Of a stretch of 64,000 nucleotides of DNA, positions 43,356-52,355 are shown piece after piece. This DNA comes from Xenorhabdus lircayensis. Lineage in GTDB: Bacteria > Pseudomonadota > Gammaproteobacteria > Enterobacterales > Enterobacteriaceae. The stretch's first letter is position 1. Each line of letters starts with the position of its first letter. The notes under the pieces were generated by a model. It had not been told where the DNA came from. It did not search any database and worked only from the letters and a program-made list of their open reading frames with translations. Position numbers and translations under genes: made by a program. The DNA lies in NCBI RefSeq assembly GCF_016306625.1, contig NZ_JACOII010000044.1:1-64000 (forward strand), given 5' to 3'.

Positions 43356-44182
43356 TGCCACATTTAAAATTGTTGGTAGCAAATCTAATATGGGGTGGAC
43401 TGCCTTTATACTTCTATTTTTTTACTAATGTTTCTCCTCTATTTATGTTATCTATGCAGATAATTACAACATGGATAGTTCTCTCTATTTTTACAAAAAG
43501 AGAGACAATCACTAAGAAGAAGCTATTGTCATATATTCCATCAGCCCTGTTTCTTTCTGCGAACTGGGGGATTTATGCTATTACAGTGCAGAATGGTTTC
43601 GTTTTAGAGGCAAGTTATGCCTATTTGATAATGCCAGTTTTATTTCTGATTGTGGATAGCATCACCAACAAGAGTAAAACGACTTTCCTTGTAAAAGCCT
43701 GTGCTATCGTAGCTGTATCTATCATAGCTATCGATGCAATGATGAATGAGGTTCTACCTATCTCAGGCTTGTTGATCGCGACGGCTTTTACGCTATATGC
43801 TCTTTGGCATCGAAAAAAGGGGTTTGAACCGCTATCAGCTTTGAAGAATGAGACATTCTTAATGATGCCGCTGGCATTCTTATTCCTTTTATTTGAAGTA
43901 AATTTAGAGGTTAGCTCAACTCAAGTGCTATTGCTCCCTATTCTGGGCGTTTTGACATGCCTGCCACTTGTGCTGTTTATTACAGGTAGTAAATTGGTTG
44001 AATTTAGATACATTTCTTTGTACCAATTCGTATCTCCGATAACCGGTAGCATTTTAGCAATAATGTTATTTAATCAAACACTTTCTAATGGAAGGATGTT
44101 CATCTATGCATCACTGATTTGTGTGCTTTGTTTAAACATATTTTTGAACAGGTCAAAGGTGGAACATGAACAGCGAACTTAA
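43355..44182 (+). CDS. EamA/RarD-type membrane transporter
   Basis: 275 residues with about ten predicted membrane helices in two halves. LKLLVANLIWGGLPLYFYF at the start and SANWGIYAITVQNGFVLEASYAYLI in the first half are characteristic of the RarD branch of EamA (DMT) transporters. Such proteins export amino acids and metabolites, or give resistance. Placement between Nudix and phosphatase genes with overlaps on both sides implies export of the cluster product, or self-protection. Substrate unknown. Confidence 0.85.
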   Translation: MPHLKLLVANLIWGGLPLYFYFFTNVSPLFMLSMQIITTWIVLSIFTKRETITKKKLLSYIPSALFLSANWGIYAITVQNGFVLEASYAYLIMPVLFLIVDSITNKSKTTFLVKACAIVAVSIIAIDAMMNEVLPISGLLIATAFTLYALWHRKKGFEPLSALKNETFLMMPLAFLFLLFEVNLEVSSTQVLLLPILGVLTCLPLVLFITGSKLVEFRYISLYQFVSPITGSILAIMLFNQTLSNGRMFIYASLICVLCLNIFLNRSKVEHEQRT

Positions 44183-44978
44183 TTTAGCAGCACTATTACC
44201 ACTAGTTAGAAATGTAGCAATATCAGCTTCTAATGTGATTGAAAAAAACAAATCAGATGCACAGTTCAGTGAAAAATTGGATCATAGCGTTATTAGTAAT
44301 ATTGACGTTTTAGCGGAGGAGTATATTCGAGACTCTTTGATGCAGCTTACTCCAAACATTCCCGTTTATGGAGAAGAGTTGAGTCCAGAAGGTTTTGACG
44401 GAGTTGAGCGTTTTTGGTTAATAGATCCGATAGATGGAACCTCATGGTTTAAACTGGATATTCCTGTATATGGCTCTTTAATTGCTCTGATTGAAAATAA
44501 TGAGCCGATATTAGGAACGGTTGCAATTCCTGGTTTAAATCAACTGATGTATGCAGCCAAAGGAGAGGGGTGTTTTTACACAGATAGCTACAATGATGTA
44601 AAGTTGCTCAATACCGAGTCATCTAAATCTATAGGTGCAGCCACTATTACTGCATCTGGCATACATGGAACGTCAACGTGGCTGGAGAATGGCGCTACCC
44701 CTTGGAAGCTCATTGAAATAATAAAGATTGCTAAGTCATTCAAGTTTTCGGGCGACTGTATTCAGCATTTAAGTGTAGCCCGAGGTAAGGTTGATTTAGC
44801 GATAGATACGATTATGAAACCATGGGATAGTGCAGCTTTGATAGTTTGTCTGAAAGAGGCGGGGATGACAGTGATGGATCTATACGGTAATACAGACAAT
44901 TTGATTCAAAGCAGTTGCTTATTATCAGCAAATTCTCCGGAATTGGCGCATTCTGTCATCGAAAAATTAAAAAGTTGA
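44166..44978 (+). CDS. Inositol-monophosphatase-family phosphatase
   Basis: 270 residues. Metal-binding motifs are complete: VYGEELSPEG (Glu) near residue 63, WLIDPIDGTSWF near 88 and PWDSAALIVCLKEAGMTV near 218. VSNIDVLAEEYI near residue 40 matches the first family element (SxxD). The fold covers inositol monophosphatases, histidinol phosphatases and PAP phosphatases, so the substrate cannot be read directly. It overlaps the transporter gene by 17 bp and is last in the cluster. A role in removing phosphate from the final product before export is plausible but unproven. Confidence 0.85.
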   Translation: MNSELNLAALLPLVRNVAISASNVIEKNKSDAQFSEKLDHSVISNIDVLAEEYIRDSLMQLTPNIPVYGEELSPEGFDGVERFWLIDPIDGTSWFKLDIPVYGSLIALIENNEPILGTVAIPGLNQLMYAAKGEGCFYTDSYNDVKLLNTESSKSIGAATITASGIHGTSTWLENGATPWKLIEIIKIAKSFKFSGDCIQHLSVARGKVDLAIDTIMKPWDSAALIVCLKEAGMTVMDLYGNTDNLIQSSCLLSANSPELAHSVIEKLKS

Positions 44979-45152
44979 GAGCCAAATAAGATGAATGTTC
45001 ATTTTATGGACATTCTCTATTCAAACGGGCTGCTTAACTATCTGAAAAATTGCACTTATTGGTCGAATCCGCCTGTTTTAGAAAAGATTTCCGCCCGTGA
45101 TCTGAATGACCAATGAGCGGAGAAACTTTTTAATTAATCAGAATCAGGCTAA

Positions 45153-46619
45153 TTAAGCCTTCACGTCCTCTTTCATAATGCGGTTCAGCCACGGCACCAT
45201 ACAGGCCATAACCACGGCAACAATCAGCGTGGCGACGCCGATTTTACTAAACACACTCGTATAAATTGGCAGGGTTTGCAAGGGATCAGTCACGCCTGCT
45301 GGTGTGGCAGTCAATGCTGCCACATGACTCGCCAACATCGATGCCACAGCTTGTGACAAGAACCACATTCCCAGAATAAAGCCAGTCAGGTAGCTGGGAA
45401 CAAATGCAGCCACCATTGCCAGACCTAAGGCGCTAATCATCAATTCTCCCACGCTTTGGAACAGATACACCAGCACGATAAACCACGGGGAAGTAATGCC
45501 TTGAGCATCAGCAAACAAACCTGAAGCGGCTGCTGTCAGGAAGCCCAGAGAGCACAGGAACATGCCGAAGGTGAATTTTGCCGGCATGGAGAAATCTTTG
45601 CCTTTGGCACCTAGCTTGGTGTACACCACGGCCAGTATTGGACTGACGATGATTATCCAGAGTGGGTTTAGTGCTTGGAAACTGATGGGGTTGACATTAA
45701 AACCAAGGATCTGGTGATGAACGTTGTTGATGGCGAAGAAGTTGAGGGAAGTTGGCATCTGGTTATACAGGATGAAGAACACAACCGCCTGAAGCATCAG
45801 AATAAAAGCCACAAACATTTTATTGCGGCTTGCTTTATTTTGTTTGAACGCTTGCCAGAAGAAAATCAGCACTACGATGGTAGTAATGGCGAACAAGGCG
45901 ATATTGGCAATCTTGATGTTGTGCAATAGCCATGCACAGATGCCAATCATGGCTACACTACCCACCAGAACGGCCAGCAGGTTGAGCGGTTTAAGTGGGT
46001 GATGATCTGGCACCGAACCGACGTTATGGACTATGCGGCGGCAGGCGAAATACACCAGCAGGGCGATGATCAGGCCGATACCACAGATATTGTAAGTGGT
46101 GGTATAGCCATATTTTTCAGCAATCACAGGGGCGAGAGAGAGGGATACCAGAGAACCGATATTGATGGACATATAAAACAGCGTGAATGCGCCATCCAGA
46201 CGGGGATCTTGTGGTTCATAACATTTAGCCAGCAGGCTGGCAGGGTTGGCCTTGAAAAGACCATTACCGACAGCAACAGTACCCAGTGCATAAAAAATCA
46301 GTTCTGGCTTCATGATAGACAGGCCAATCATGAAATAGCCGATTGCCATGATAATCGCGCCCAAAACGAGGGTTCGTTTAGTCCCGAGTATGTGATCACC
46401 AACATAGCCCCCAACAGAAATCAGGCCATAGACCAATGCGGTAAACGCGCCGAAGGTAATAAAAGATTGTTCTTCAGAAAATCCAAGTTGTTGGACGAAG
46501 TAAACGGCAAGAATGCCCTGAACGCCGTAGTAACCAAATCGTTCCCACAGTTCCACAAAAAAGATCATGAAAAAGGGTTTTGGTTGATCCCATAAACCGA
46601 CTGGAGCGGTTTTACTCAT
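45153..46619 (-). CDS. dtpA: Di/tripeptide permease (POT family), DtpA/TppB type
   Basis: 488 residues from ATG 46619, which follows AGAGGCATT; the longer frame to 46655 lacks a ribosome site. Family motifs: [20 protein letters not shown] near residue 25 (ExxER), [40 protein letters not shown], and [16 protein letters not shown]. About twelve to fourteen membrane helices. It imports di- and tripeptides with protons across the inner membrane. Similarity along the length to E. coli DtpA (TppB, YdgR) is strong. Transcribed toward the biosynthetic cluster with a 170-bp gap. Confidence 0.93.
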   Translation of the reverse strand: MSKTAPVGLWDQPKPFFMIFFVELWERFGYYGVQGILAVYFVQQLGFSEEQSFITFGAFTALVYGLISVGGYVGDHILGTKRTLVLGAIIMAIGYFMIGLSIMKPELIFYALGTVAVGNGLFKANPASLLAKCYEPQDPRLDGAFTLFYMSINIGSLVSLSLAPVIAEKYGYTTTYNICGIGLIIALLVYFACRRIVHNVGSVPDHHPLKPLNLLAVLVGSVAMIGICAWLLHNIKIANIALFAITTIVVLIFFWQAFKQNKASRNKMFVAFILMLQAVVFFILYNQMPTSLNFFAINNVHHQILGFNVNPISFQALNPLWIIIVSPILAVVYTKLGAKGKDFSMPAKFTFGMFLCSLGFLTAAASGLFADAQGITSPWFIVLVYLFQSVGELMISALGLAMVAAFVPSYLTGFILGMWFLSQAVASMLASHVAALTATPAGVTDPLQTLPIYTSVFSKIGVATLIVAVVMACMVPWLNRIMKEDVKA

Positions 46620-47245
46620 AATGAATGCCTCTATATAGCTATATTTCGATGGCAATACATCCAGATAATTATACTGTTGTTAGCATTATTGCAACATGAT
46701 GTATCGCATAGGTTGTGATTTTGTTTGTTTATTCAAGGTGATCGTGAAGCTAGGGAGGTTAATATACTAGTATGTTATCTTCTCAACGGTTGATCACACT
46801 AATGAGGAAAAGTAATACCATATTTGGCAGAATATTCACTAAATGAATGTCAAAAATTATTAATGTGAGGGTTGCGTGCTCGTAAATAAATCAAATTGAT
46901 TGCCATTTGTCCTATTACGCTTGTTGTTTGTTATTGTTGGTTGAAAAGTGATAGGAAAAATAAACGTGGATATACAATGGAATTATTGAAATCTATATAT
47001 TAAATTTTTATTATAAATATAACTCTCAAATTGTTATTCACTTCCTTACTCCTCGCTGCGCGGGGAGTAAGGGATCTTCATCATCTGAATGTAGCACTAT
47101 TACGAAAAGTTATTTAACTATTCAATTGAAAAGAGATATTAATGAGAATTTGGAGATGAAGGCTCTTTGATAAAGAACCTTCATATCAGGAGGCTATGTT
47201 TAGGAAGCTGTATTGAGCATATTTTTATTTAAATATGCGTTTATT
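46620..47245. other. Intergenic region between dtpA and hpaC with two hairpins
   Basis: Upstream of dtpA (minus) and downstream of hpaC (minus). It holds the dtpA promoter and two stems: 47045-47071, CTTACTCCTCGC with GCGGGGAGTAAG around a TGC loop (12 bp, one wobble), and 47158-47182, GAAGGCTCTTT with AAAGAACCTTC (one mismatch). Either could end the hpaBC transcript, although neither has a good U-tract on the minus strand. No gene found. Confidence 0.5.
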
Positions 47246-47764
47246 TTAAGCAATAGTTGCCATGCTTTTATCCATCACCGGATGAAAATCACGCTTAAAG
47301 TAAATCAGCCCATGACCTTCTTCGCGAACAATGATCTGTTTTATTTCGACTAGATAAACATAGTGAGTACCTATTTCCTGTACTTGCTCAATATGACCTT
47401 CCAAATTGGCGAGCGTCCCTTTCAGCAGGGGCTGCCCTTGCATGCCGGTTTGCCAAATATCCCAATTGAAGCGCTCTTCCATGCTGACATCGGTCATTCC
47501 TGCAAAATGACGTGCCATCAACTCCTGTTCATGATTCAGGATATTGACACACAGATGACCATTTTCCTGAAATACCGGATTCATGGCGCTATTGCGATTA
47601 ATACATACCATCAGGGTTGGAGGCGTATCTGTCACAGAGCACACCGCCGTTGCAGTCATACCGCAGCGTCCGGCAGGGCCATCCGTGGTGATGATATTCA
47701 CCGCAGCGGAAAGGCTTGCCATCGCATCTCTGAAACGCAGGCGATGTTCATTTTCTACAGACAT
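47246..47764 (-). CDS. hpaC: 4-hydroxyphenylacetate 3-monooxygenase, flavin reductase component
   Basis: 172 residues, usual for HpaC. The flavin reductase fold shows FRDAMASLSAAVNIITTDG at the N-terminus, TATAVCSVTDTPPTLMVCINRNS, LCVNILNHEQELMARHFAG and the end motif GLIYFKRDFHPV. It uses NADH to supply reduced FAD to HpaB. It lies 21 bp after hpaB on the same strand. In the cytoplasm the two form the two-component hydroxylase that starts the pathway. Confidence 0.95.
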   Translation of the reverse strand: MSVENEHRLRFRDAMASLSAAVNIITTDGPAGRCGMTATAVCSVTDTPPTLMVCINRNSAMNPVFQENGHLCVNILNHEQELMARHFAGMTDVSMEERFNWDIWQTGMQGQPLLKGTLANLEGHIEQVQEIGTHYVYLVEIKQIIVREEGHGLIYFKRDFHPVMDKSMATIA

Positions 47765-47785
47765 AATAGGCCTCCTGCTGCTGAT

Positions 47786-49348
47786 TTACTTCAGCAGCTT
47801 ATCTAACAGGTTAATATCACGGTTATTGTGTAAATGGGGTCGGGTCCAGCCATCCAAATCATAATCAGAGAGACAGCGATCCACTAATTCCGTCATTTTC
47901 TTCATATTGCCGGAGCCATGGGCATGACGCAGACATTGCAGGCGAATTTCATCCTGACTACCAGCATAATTGATTTCATATAATTCATGGCGACCGCCGA
48001 ATTCACTGCCAATGGCATCCCACATTAATTTCAAAATTTTAATTCGTTCTACATGGTCAATGCCATTAGAGCCACGAACATATTTCTCAAGATACTTATT
48101 GATCTCAGGATTATTCATATCACGCACACTGGATGGCAAATAAATCAAGCCGCTGGTGACATTGCTTTCAATGATATTTTTGATTTTTGTATAAGCCATG
48201 GGCGCCATCACGCGATAAGTCTGAATCGCTTGGGTATCCGGCAGATAAGCGCCATTTTCCCACTGTTTGGCTTCTGCCCACATGGCATCGGTCAGTGACC
48301 AGAACAGATTGCGCCATGCGACGACTTCGCCCAGATCGGCCTGAACACCGCGGAAATCCACCACACCAGTGCATTCAAGACTCTTTTGCAGCAGCCCCGT
48401 GATGAAATCCAGCTTCACCGCAAGACGCACACAGGCCTGCATGGGGAACAGACGTGCAAAACCGCTTTGTACCGCCCAATTACGGGCGCGATCAAAATCG
48501 CGATAAATTAACACGTTTTCCCACGGGATTAATACCTTATCCATGACCAGAATGGCGTCATTTTCATCAAACCGACTGGAAAGAGGATAATCGAAAGGAG
48601 AGCCGGTTGCACCAGCCACTAATTCATAAGAGGCGCGAGAGATTAATTTCACGCCATCGGCATCCATTGGTGCAACAAACATCAGGGCAAAGTCGGGATT
48701 ATCGCCCATCACCTGCGCAGAGCCAAAACCGATAAAATTATAGTGAGTCAGCGCTGAATTGGTTGCCACAACTTTGGCACCACTAACGATAATCCCGGCA
48801 TCCGTCTCTTTTTCTATCTGGATAAAAACATCTTTAACCTGATCTGCCGGCTTATGGCGATCAATCGGCGGGTTAACAATCGCATGATTGAAGTAAATGC
48901 AACTTTCCTGAATACGTTTATACCAGAGACGGGCATTATCGGCGAATTGCCCGTAATACTCAGGATAAGCGCCTAATGAACAGCAGAACGCGGCCTTATA
49001 ATCTGGCGATCGTCCCATCCAACCGTAATTCTGGCGTGACCATTCAGCAATGGCATCGCGTTGTTGGCGAATATCATCTGAGCTGGTGGCAAAGCGGAAG
49101 AATTTATGTGTGTAGCCTCCATTGCCGGTATCAGTATTCCAGCAGAGAGTATCGTGGGTTTCTGGAGAATGCAGGGCATCATATAACTGACCAATAGAGG
49201 CAGCCGCATTACGAAAAGCTGGATGTGTTGTGACGTCCTTTACTCGCTCACCGTAGATATAAATTTCCCGGCCATCCTGAAGTGAATTCAGATACTCTTT
49301 GCTGGTAAAGGGGCGTTTATGGTCGGCACGCAAATCTTCTAGTTTCAT
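47786..49348 (-). CDS. hpaB: 4-hydroxyphenylacetate 3-monooxygenase, oxygenase component
   Basis: 520 residues, the exact length of E. coli HpaB. N-terminal MKLEDLRADHKRPFTSKEYLNSLQDGREIYIYGE is diagnostic (in two parts: the KRPFTSKEYL motif and GREIYIYGERVKDV). INPPIDR-type VNPPIDRHKPADQ, GIIVSGAKVVATNSA and GSEFGGRHELYEINYAG follow. It hydroxylates 4-hydroxyphenylacetate to homoprotocatechuate using reduced FAD from HpaC. In many clusters it follows hpaA and hpaX directly; here three unrelated genes stand between. Confidence 0.97.
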   Translation of the reverse strand: MKLEDLRADHKRPFTSKEYLNSLQDGREIYIYGERVKDVTTHPAFRNAAASIGQLYDALHSPETHDTLCWNTDTGNGGYTHKFFRFATSSDDIRQQRDAIAEWSRQNYGWMGRSPDYKAAFCCSLGAYPEYYGQFADNARLWYKRIQESCIYFNHAIVNPPIDRHKPADQVKDVFIQIEKETDAGIIVSGAKVVATNSALTHYNFIGFGSAQVMGDNPDFALMFVAPMDADGVKLISRASYELVAGATGSPFDYPLSSRFDENDAILVMDKVLIPWENVLIYRDFDRARNWAVQSGFARLFPMQACVRLAVKLDFITGLLQKSLECTGVVDFRGVQADLGEVVAWRNLFWSLTDAMWAEAKQWENGAYLPDTQAIQTYRVMAPMAYTKIKNIIESNVTSGLIYLPSSVRDMNNPEINKYLEKYVRGSNGIDHVERIKILKLMWDAIGSEFGGRHELYEINYAGSQDEIRLQCLRHAHGSGNMKKMTELVDRCLSDYDLDGWTRPHLHNNRDINLLDKLLK

Positions 49349-49560
49349 GGCTACCTCATCATTGACATAATCCCCCTATTTGACCTTGTTATTTATATGG
49401 GGATTAAATGTTAATTTAATGTTTCTTTGTCTTGATTGATTGAAGCACTAAGGGGATTTTATTGAAGAGATAATTAGAAGGTTTTCGGGTACTTTTCGGT
49501 AAAGTCAGGAGCTTTATTGTATAAATGTGATCAACTGTCTGTTTTTATTATTATGATATC

Positions 49561-49605
49561 TTTATTTTCTATAACTTTATTTTCTATATCTTTATTTTCT
49601 ATAAC
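49561..49605. repeat. Three tandem 15-bp repeats at the end of a protease-like gene
   Basis: TTTATTTTCTATAAC occurs at 49561-49575 and 49591-49605, with TTTATTTTCTATATC between them. The third unit contains the stop codon of the adjoining minus-strand gene (49599-49601). Confidence 0.8.
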
Positions 49606-50174
49606 ATAGTGCAATTATTTCTAGATATGTTTTCCCCATAACGATAGCGTAAGATTAATTCGCCTATGAATGGGGTTTTTCTGCCATAAGCGCTGCTTGG
49701 ATAAACCTGATTACTCCAAGGATCACAAACCACAGACTCATGATTCCATGTACTGGGTTCTGTTTCATTTCCGGCGACTCGGCCAATTACAACAATGGTA
49801 TGGCCTTGTCTTCCTCTGTCATCAATATCGATATCAAACAGATCAAGAGGCTTTACTCCCAGCATCTTAAGATGAGAAAATGCGATTATTGCTTTTTCCC
49901 CACAATTCCCTAGCTTAGATTCCGTAGCATTTGCGCTGGTTAGAAGAATCATCTTTCTATAATAGAGTTTGGAGTGTGTATTACCAACAACGGCTCTTAG
50001 ATTTTCTTGAATTGATTTTCGTATGGTATCCAATTCACTATTGGCTCTACGCATATTATTTTGTTGTCCAATTGATTGCCTTGGCAATTGATTCGGTGAG
50101 ATAACACCAACTGAAATATTTACATAGTTTATAGCTCTTCTTGCTAAAAACAGATTATAGGGAAGCGATGCCAT
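49599..50174 (-). CDS. Cys-His-Asp (papain/transglutaminase-like) protein, paralogue 3
   Basis: 191 residues. Starts LPYNLFLARRAINYVNISVG, and carries the candidate triad Cys91 (LGNCGEKA), His125 (RQGHTIVVIGR) and Asp151 (VVCDPWSNQVYPS). Spacings 34 and 26 are identical in all three paralogues. The fold of C-H-D order with a Gly-Asn-Cys nucleophile suggests a papain-like cysteine protease or transglutaminase-like enzyme, a type common among secreted effectors. No signal peptide. The protein ends -CTML, so it has a cysteine four residues from the end. Relative AT richness and placement inside the hpa cluster suggest transfer. Function unknown. Confidence 0.65.
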   Translation of the reverse strand: MASLPYNLFLARRAINYVNISVGVISPNQLPRQSIGQQNNMRRANSELDTIRKSIQENLRAVVGNTHSKLYYRKMILLTSANATESKLGNCGEKAIIAFSHLKMLGVKPLDLFDIDIDDRGRQGHTIVVIGRVAGNETEPSTWNHESVVCDPWSNQVYPSSAYGRKTPFIGELILRYRYGENISRNNCTML

Positions 50175-50200
50175 AATTATTTCTCTCTTATTTCTAAAAA

Positions 50201-50764
50201 TTATTCATAGCGATACTCTAAAAGTAAATCTCCTTGGAAAGGAACATTAGCACTATAGTTCTGTACTGAGTAGGCTTTATGGCACCAAGGATCACAAATG
50301 ACAGCTTCACGATTCCAGGTGGCGGGTTGAATGGGATTTCCTGTTGTTCTACCAATAACGATAAAAGCATGTTTTTCTTGCCTTTGATTATTCATATCTA
50401 TCGCAAAAAAATCAAGAGGCTTTGCGCCTAGTAATTTTAAATGAGCAAGTGCAATACACGATAATTCTCCACAATTACCAACTTTTCTCTCTGTAGCGTA
50501 AGCACTAGTAATTTTTGAGAAATAATTAAAAAATTGCTTGTTATTGGCTAAACAACCTGTTCTGTTTAAACTATCGCTTAAAGTTAAATATAATTTACTA
50601 TAAACAACCCTGCGGATATATGCTAACTCATTATCAAATTGTATTCTGTTATGTACATTACCTCTTGTTACGGGATTAAATTTGTTAGGAGAGATAATGC
50701 CCACTTTTATATTCACATAATTAATTGATCTTCTTGCTAAAAAGATATTTCTGGCTAATGTCAT
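50201..50764 (-). CDS. Cys-His-Asp (papain/transglutaminase-like) protein, paralogue 2
   Basis: 187 residues, opening TLARNIFLARRSINYVNIKVG. Candidate triad Cys98 (VGNCGELS), His132 (EKHAFIVIGRT) and Asp158 (VICDPWCHKAYS). The shared core also includes LKLLGAKPLDFFAIDM and QPATWNREA. It lies 26 bp before paralogue 3 and 88 bp after paralogue 1, so the three probably form one transcript. The Asn in GNC could help stabilise the oxyanion as in transglutaminase-like folds. I do not recognise a named family with certainty; YopT-like C58 peptidases are one possibility but the His-Asp spacing is larger here. Confidence 0.65.
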   Translation of the reverse strand: MTLARNIFLARRSINYVNIKVGIISPNKFNPVTRGNVHNRIQFDNELAYIRRVVYSKLYLTLSDSLNRTGCLANNKQFFNYFSKITSAYATERKVGNCGELSCIALAHLKLLGAKPLDFFAIDMNNQRQEKHAFIVIGRTTGNPIQPATWNREAVICDPWCHKAYSVQNYSANVPFQGDLLLEYRYE

Positions 50765-50852
50765 ATCTATATTTTCCTATAATTACGTTCGCAAAGATCG
50801 ATGAATTTCTGTTTTCTGTTTTCTCTATTTTGATGTAATTCTGGTATGAATA

Positions 50853-51410
50853 TTAGCTGTATCGATAGAGTAAGGTTAATGTTCCTGCAAATGAGATATG
50901 GTTATCATAAAGATAACTTGGGTAAGCTTGATCACCCCAGGCATCACAAATCGTAGCTTCATGATTCCATGTACTAGGTTGCTGTGGAATACCATTCGTT
51001 CTGCCTAGAACGACAAATGAATGATTATTTCTTGCTTGATGCTCGTCAATTAATAAGAAAATATCAAGAGGTCTTGCCCCTAAAAATTTTAAACGAGAGA
51101 ATGCAATGGCGGCTTTTTCTGAACAATTACCAAGATGAAATTTAGATGCATAGGCACTGCGAGCAATTATTTTATATAACATATTGTTGTTTGATAATTC
51201 TCCTGTATTCTCAAAATGATGGAATTCCCTCCTTTCTACAGTATCATTGATAATTTGACGCATATTCAGCATTGCACGTTGATAATCTTCCAAAGTTAGA
51301 ATATCTGCATATGAGTCAACGTTTATTGTATTCAGAGACAATACCCCTATTTCCTTATTCACATAATTAATGGCTTTTCTTGCCAAAAAAATATTTCTGG
51401 CTAATGTCAT
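50853..51410 (-). CDS. Cys-His-Asp (papain/transglutaminase-like) protein, paralogue 1
   Basis: 185 residues, opening TLARNIFLARKAINYVNKEIG. Candidate triad Cys96 (LGNCSEKAA), His130 (NNHSFVVLGRT) and Asp156 (TICDAWGDQAYPS). It differs most from the others between residues 30 and 80, while the core around the triad is well kept, as expected for duplicated genes diverging in substrate binding. A small-residue SAYASK precedes the Cys region in copies 1 and 2. The gene starts 27 bp after the end of hpaA and runs in the same direction, so it could be read through from hpa transcription. No secretion signal is visible. Confidence 0.65.
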   Translation of the reverse strand: MTLARNIFLARKAINYVNKEIGVLSLNTINVDSYADILTLEDYQRAMLNMRQIINDTVERREFHHFENTGELSNNNMLYKIIARSAYASKFHLGNCSEKAAIAFSRLKFLGARPLDIFLLIDEHQARNNHSFVVLGRTNGIPQQPSTWNHEATICDAWGDQAYPSYLYDNHISFAGTLTLLYRYS

Positions 51411-51437
51411 ATCTATATTCTCCTATGATAATGATAA

Positions 51438-52331
51438 TTAATTATTTTCTCGCCAAACACTCGGTGAACATCCCACTAATCGATTAAAAAACCGGGCAAA
51501 GTAAGCAGGGTCTTTAAATCCGAGCTGATAGGCGATTTCAAACACGGGGCTATCACTGAACAGCAGCAGGCGTTTTGCTTCCCGCAATTGCCGATCAAAT
51601 ATTAACCTCTTTGGTGGGCGATTGGCAAACCGCCGGCACATATCTTTCAGGCGCGATTCTGTAATCCCTAATTTTTCCGCATAATCCGGTACGGCAAGAT
51701 GTTGGTGAAAATATTGATCAACCAATTGGTTAAAGCGCTGGAACAGCTTCAATTCCCCTCTCACCCCACCAGAACGATGATCGTCAAGGAGAATGCTACG
51801 CAATAAAAAAGTAAACAAGGACTGGGCCAGAAATGCCAGTGATTGCTCACGACCCGCAAATTGATTGACTGATTCACGCTTAATCAATGCCCAATAGTGA
51901 TTGAATGTCTCTAACTCATCGGGTTTATCCGCCACAGAAAGACAGAGAGCAGGAATATCAACCAATTCCCGATGAGTAGGATAAAGTGAGCTGAGTAGTG
52001 GAGTTATCAATTCTTGACGGATCGTCAGTACATGGCCGTCAGTATCTTCTTGGGTGAAAAAAGCATGGGGAACGGAAGGTGGTGTCAGGATAAACAACGG
52101 TGCCTGAACAGAATAACGCTGAGCATCCAGTTGCAGTTCAATCCGTCCAGTCACCAGATAATGCAGTTGGAAAAAACTGTCATGGCGATGCGCCTGCATA
52201 TCACGACCAAAGAATGCGGCCAGACGACCAAAAGTTTGATAGTGAACATCATCCGAACCCTGTGTTTCATCATAATCTTTGCTAATATCGATATTGGCAA
52301 TAATGGGTTTGGTCATATTGGATGCAGACAT
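51438..52331 (-). CDS. hpaA: HpaA, AraC-family activator of hpaBC
   Basis: 297 residues from ATG 52331, preceded by AAAGGAAAAAT; an upstream in-frame ATG at 52355 is weaker. The N-terminal cupin-like sensor holds DMQAHRHDSFFQLHYLVTGRIELQLD; the C-terminal AraC DNA-binding domain holds YAEKLGITESRLKDMCRRF and IAYQLGFKDPAYFARFFNRLVGCSPS. In E. coli HpaA responds to 4-hydroxyphenylacetate and activates hpaBC. Here it is separated from hpaBC by the three protease-like genes. Located 24 bp from hpaX. Confidence 0.93.
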   Translation of the reverse strand: MSASNMTKPIIANIDISKDYDETQGSDDVHYQTFGRLAAFFGRDMQAHRHDSFFQLHYLVTGRIELQLDAQRYSVQAPLFILTPPSVPHAFFTQEDTDGHVLTIRQELITPLLSSLYPTHRELVDIPALCLSVADKPDELETFNHYWALIKRESVNQFAGREQSLAFLAQSLFTFLLRSILLDDHRSGGVRGELKLFQRFNQLVDQYFHQHLAVPDYAEKLGITESRLKDMCRRFANRPPKRLIFDRQLREAKRLLLFSDSPVFEIAYQLGFKDPAYFARFFNRLVGCSPSVWRENN

Positions 52332-52355
52332 CGATTTTTCCTTTCTTCTCGTCAT

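Noticed and set aside
45675..46595. Plus-strand frames of 84 and 198 codons opposite dtpA
   Set aside because: Antisense of the membrane-protein gene; charged, repetitive text is the expected complement of hydrophobic codons.
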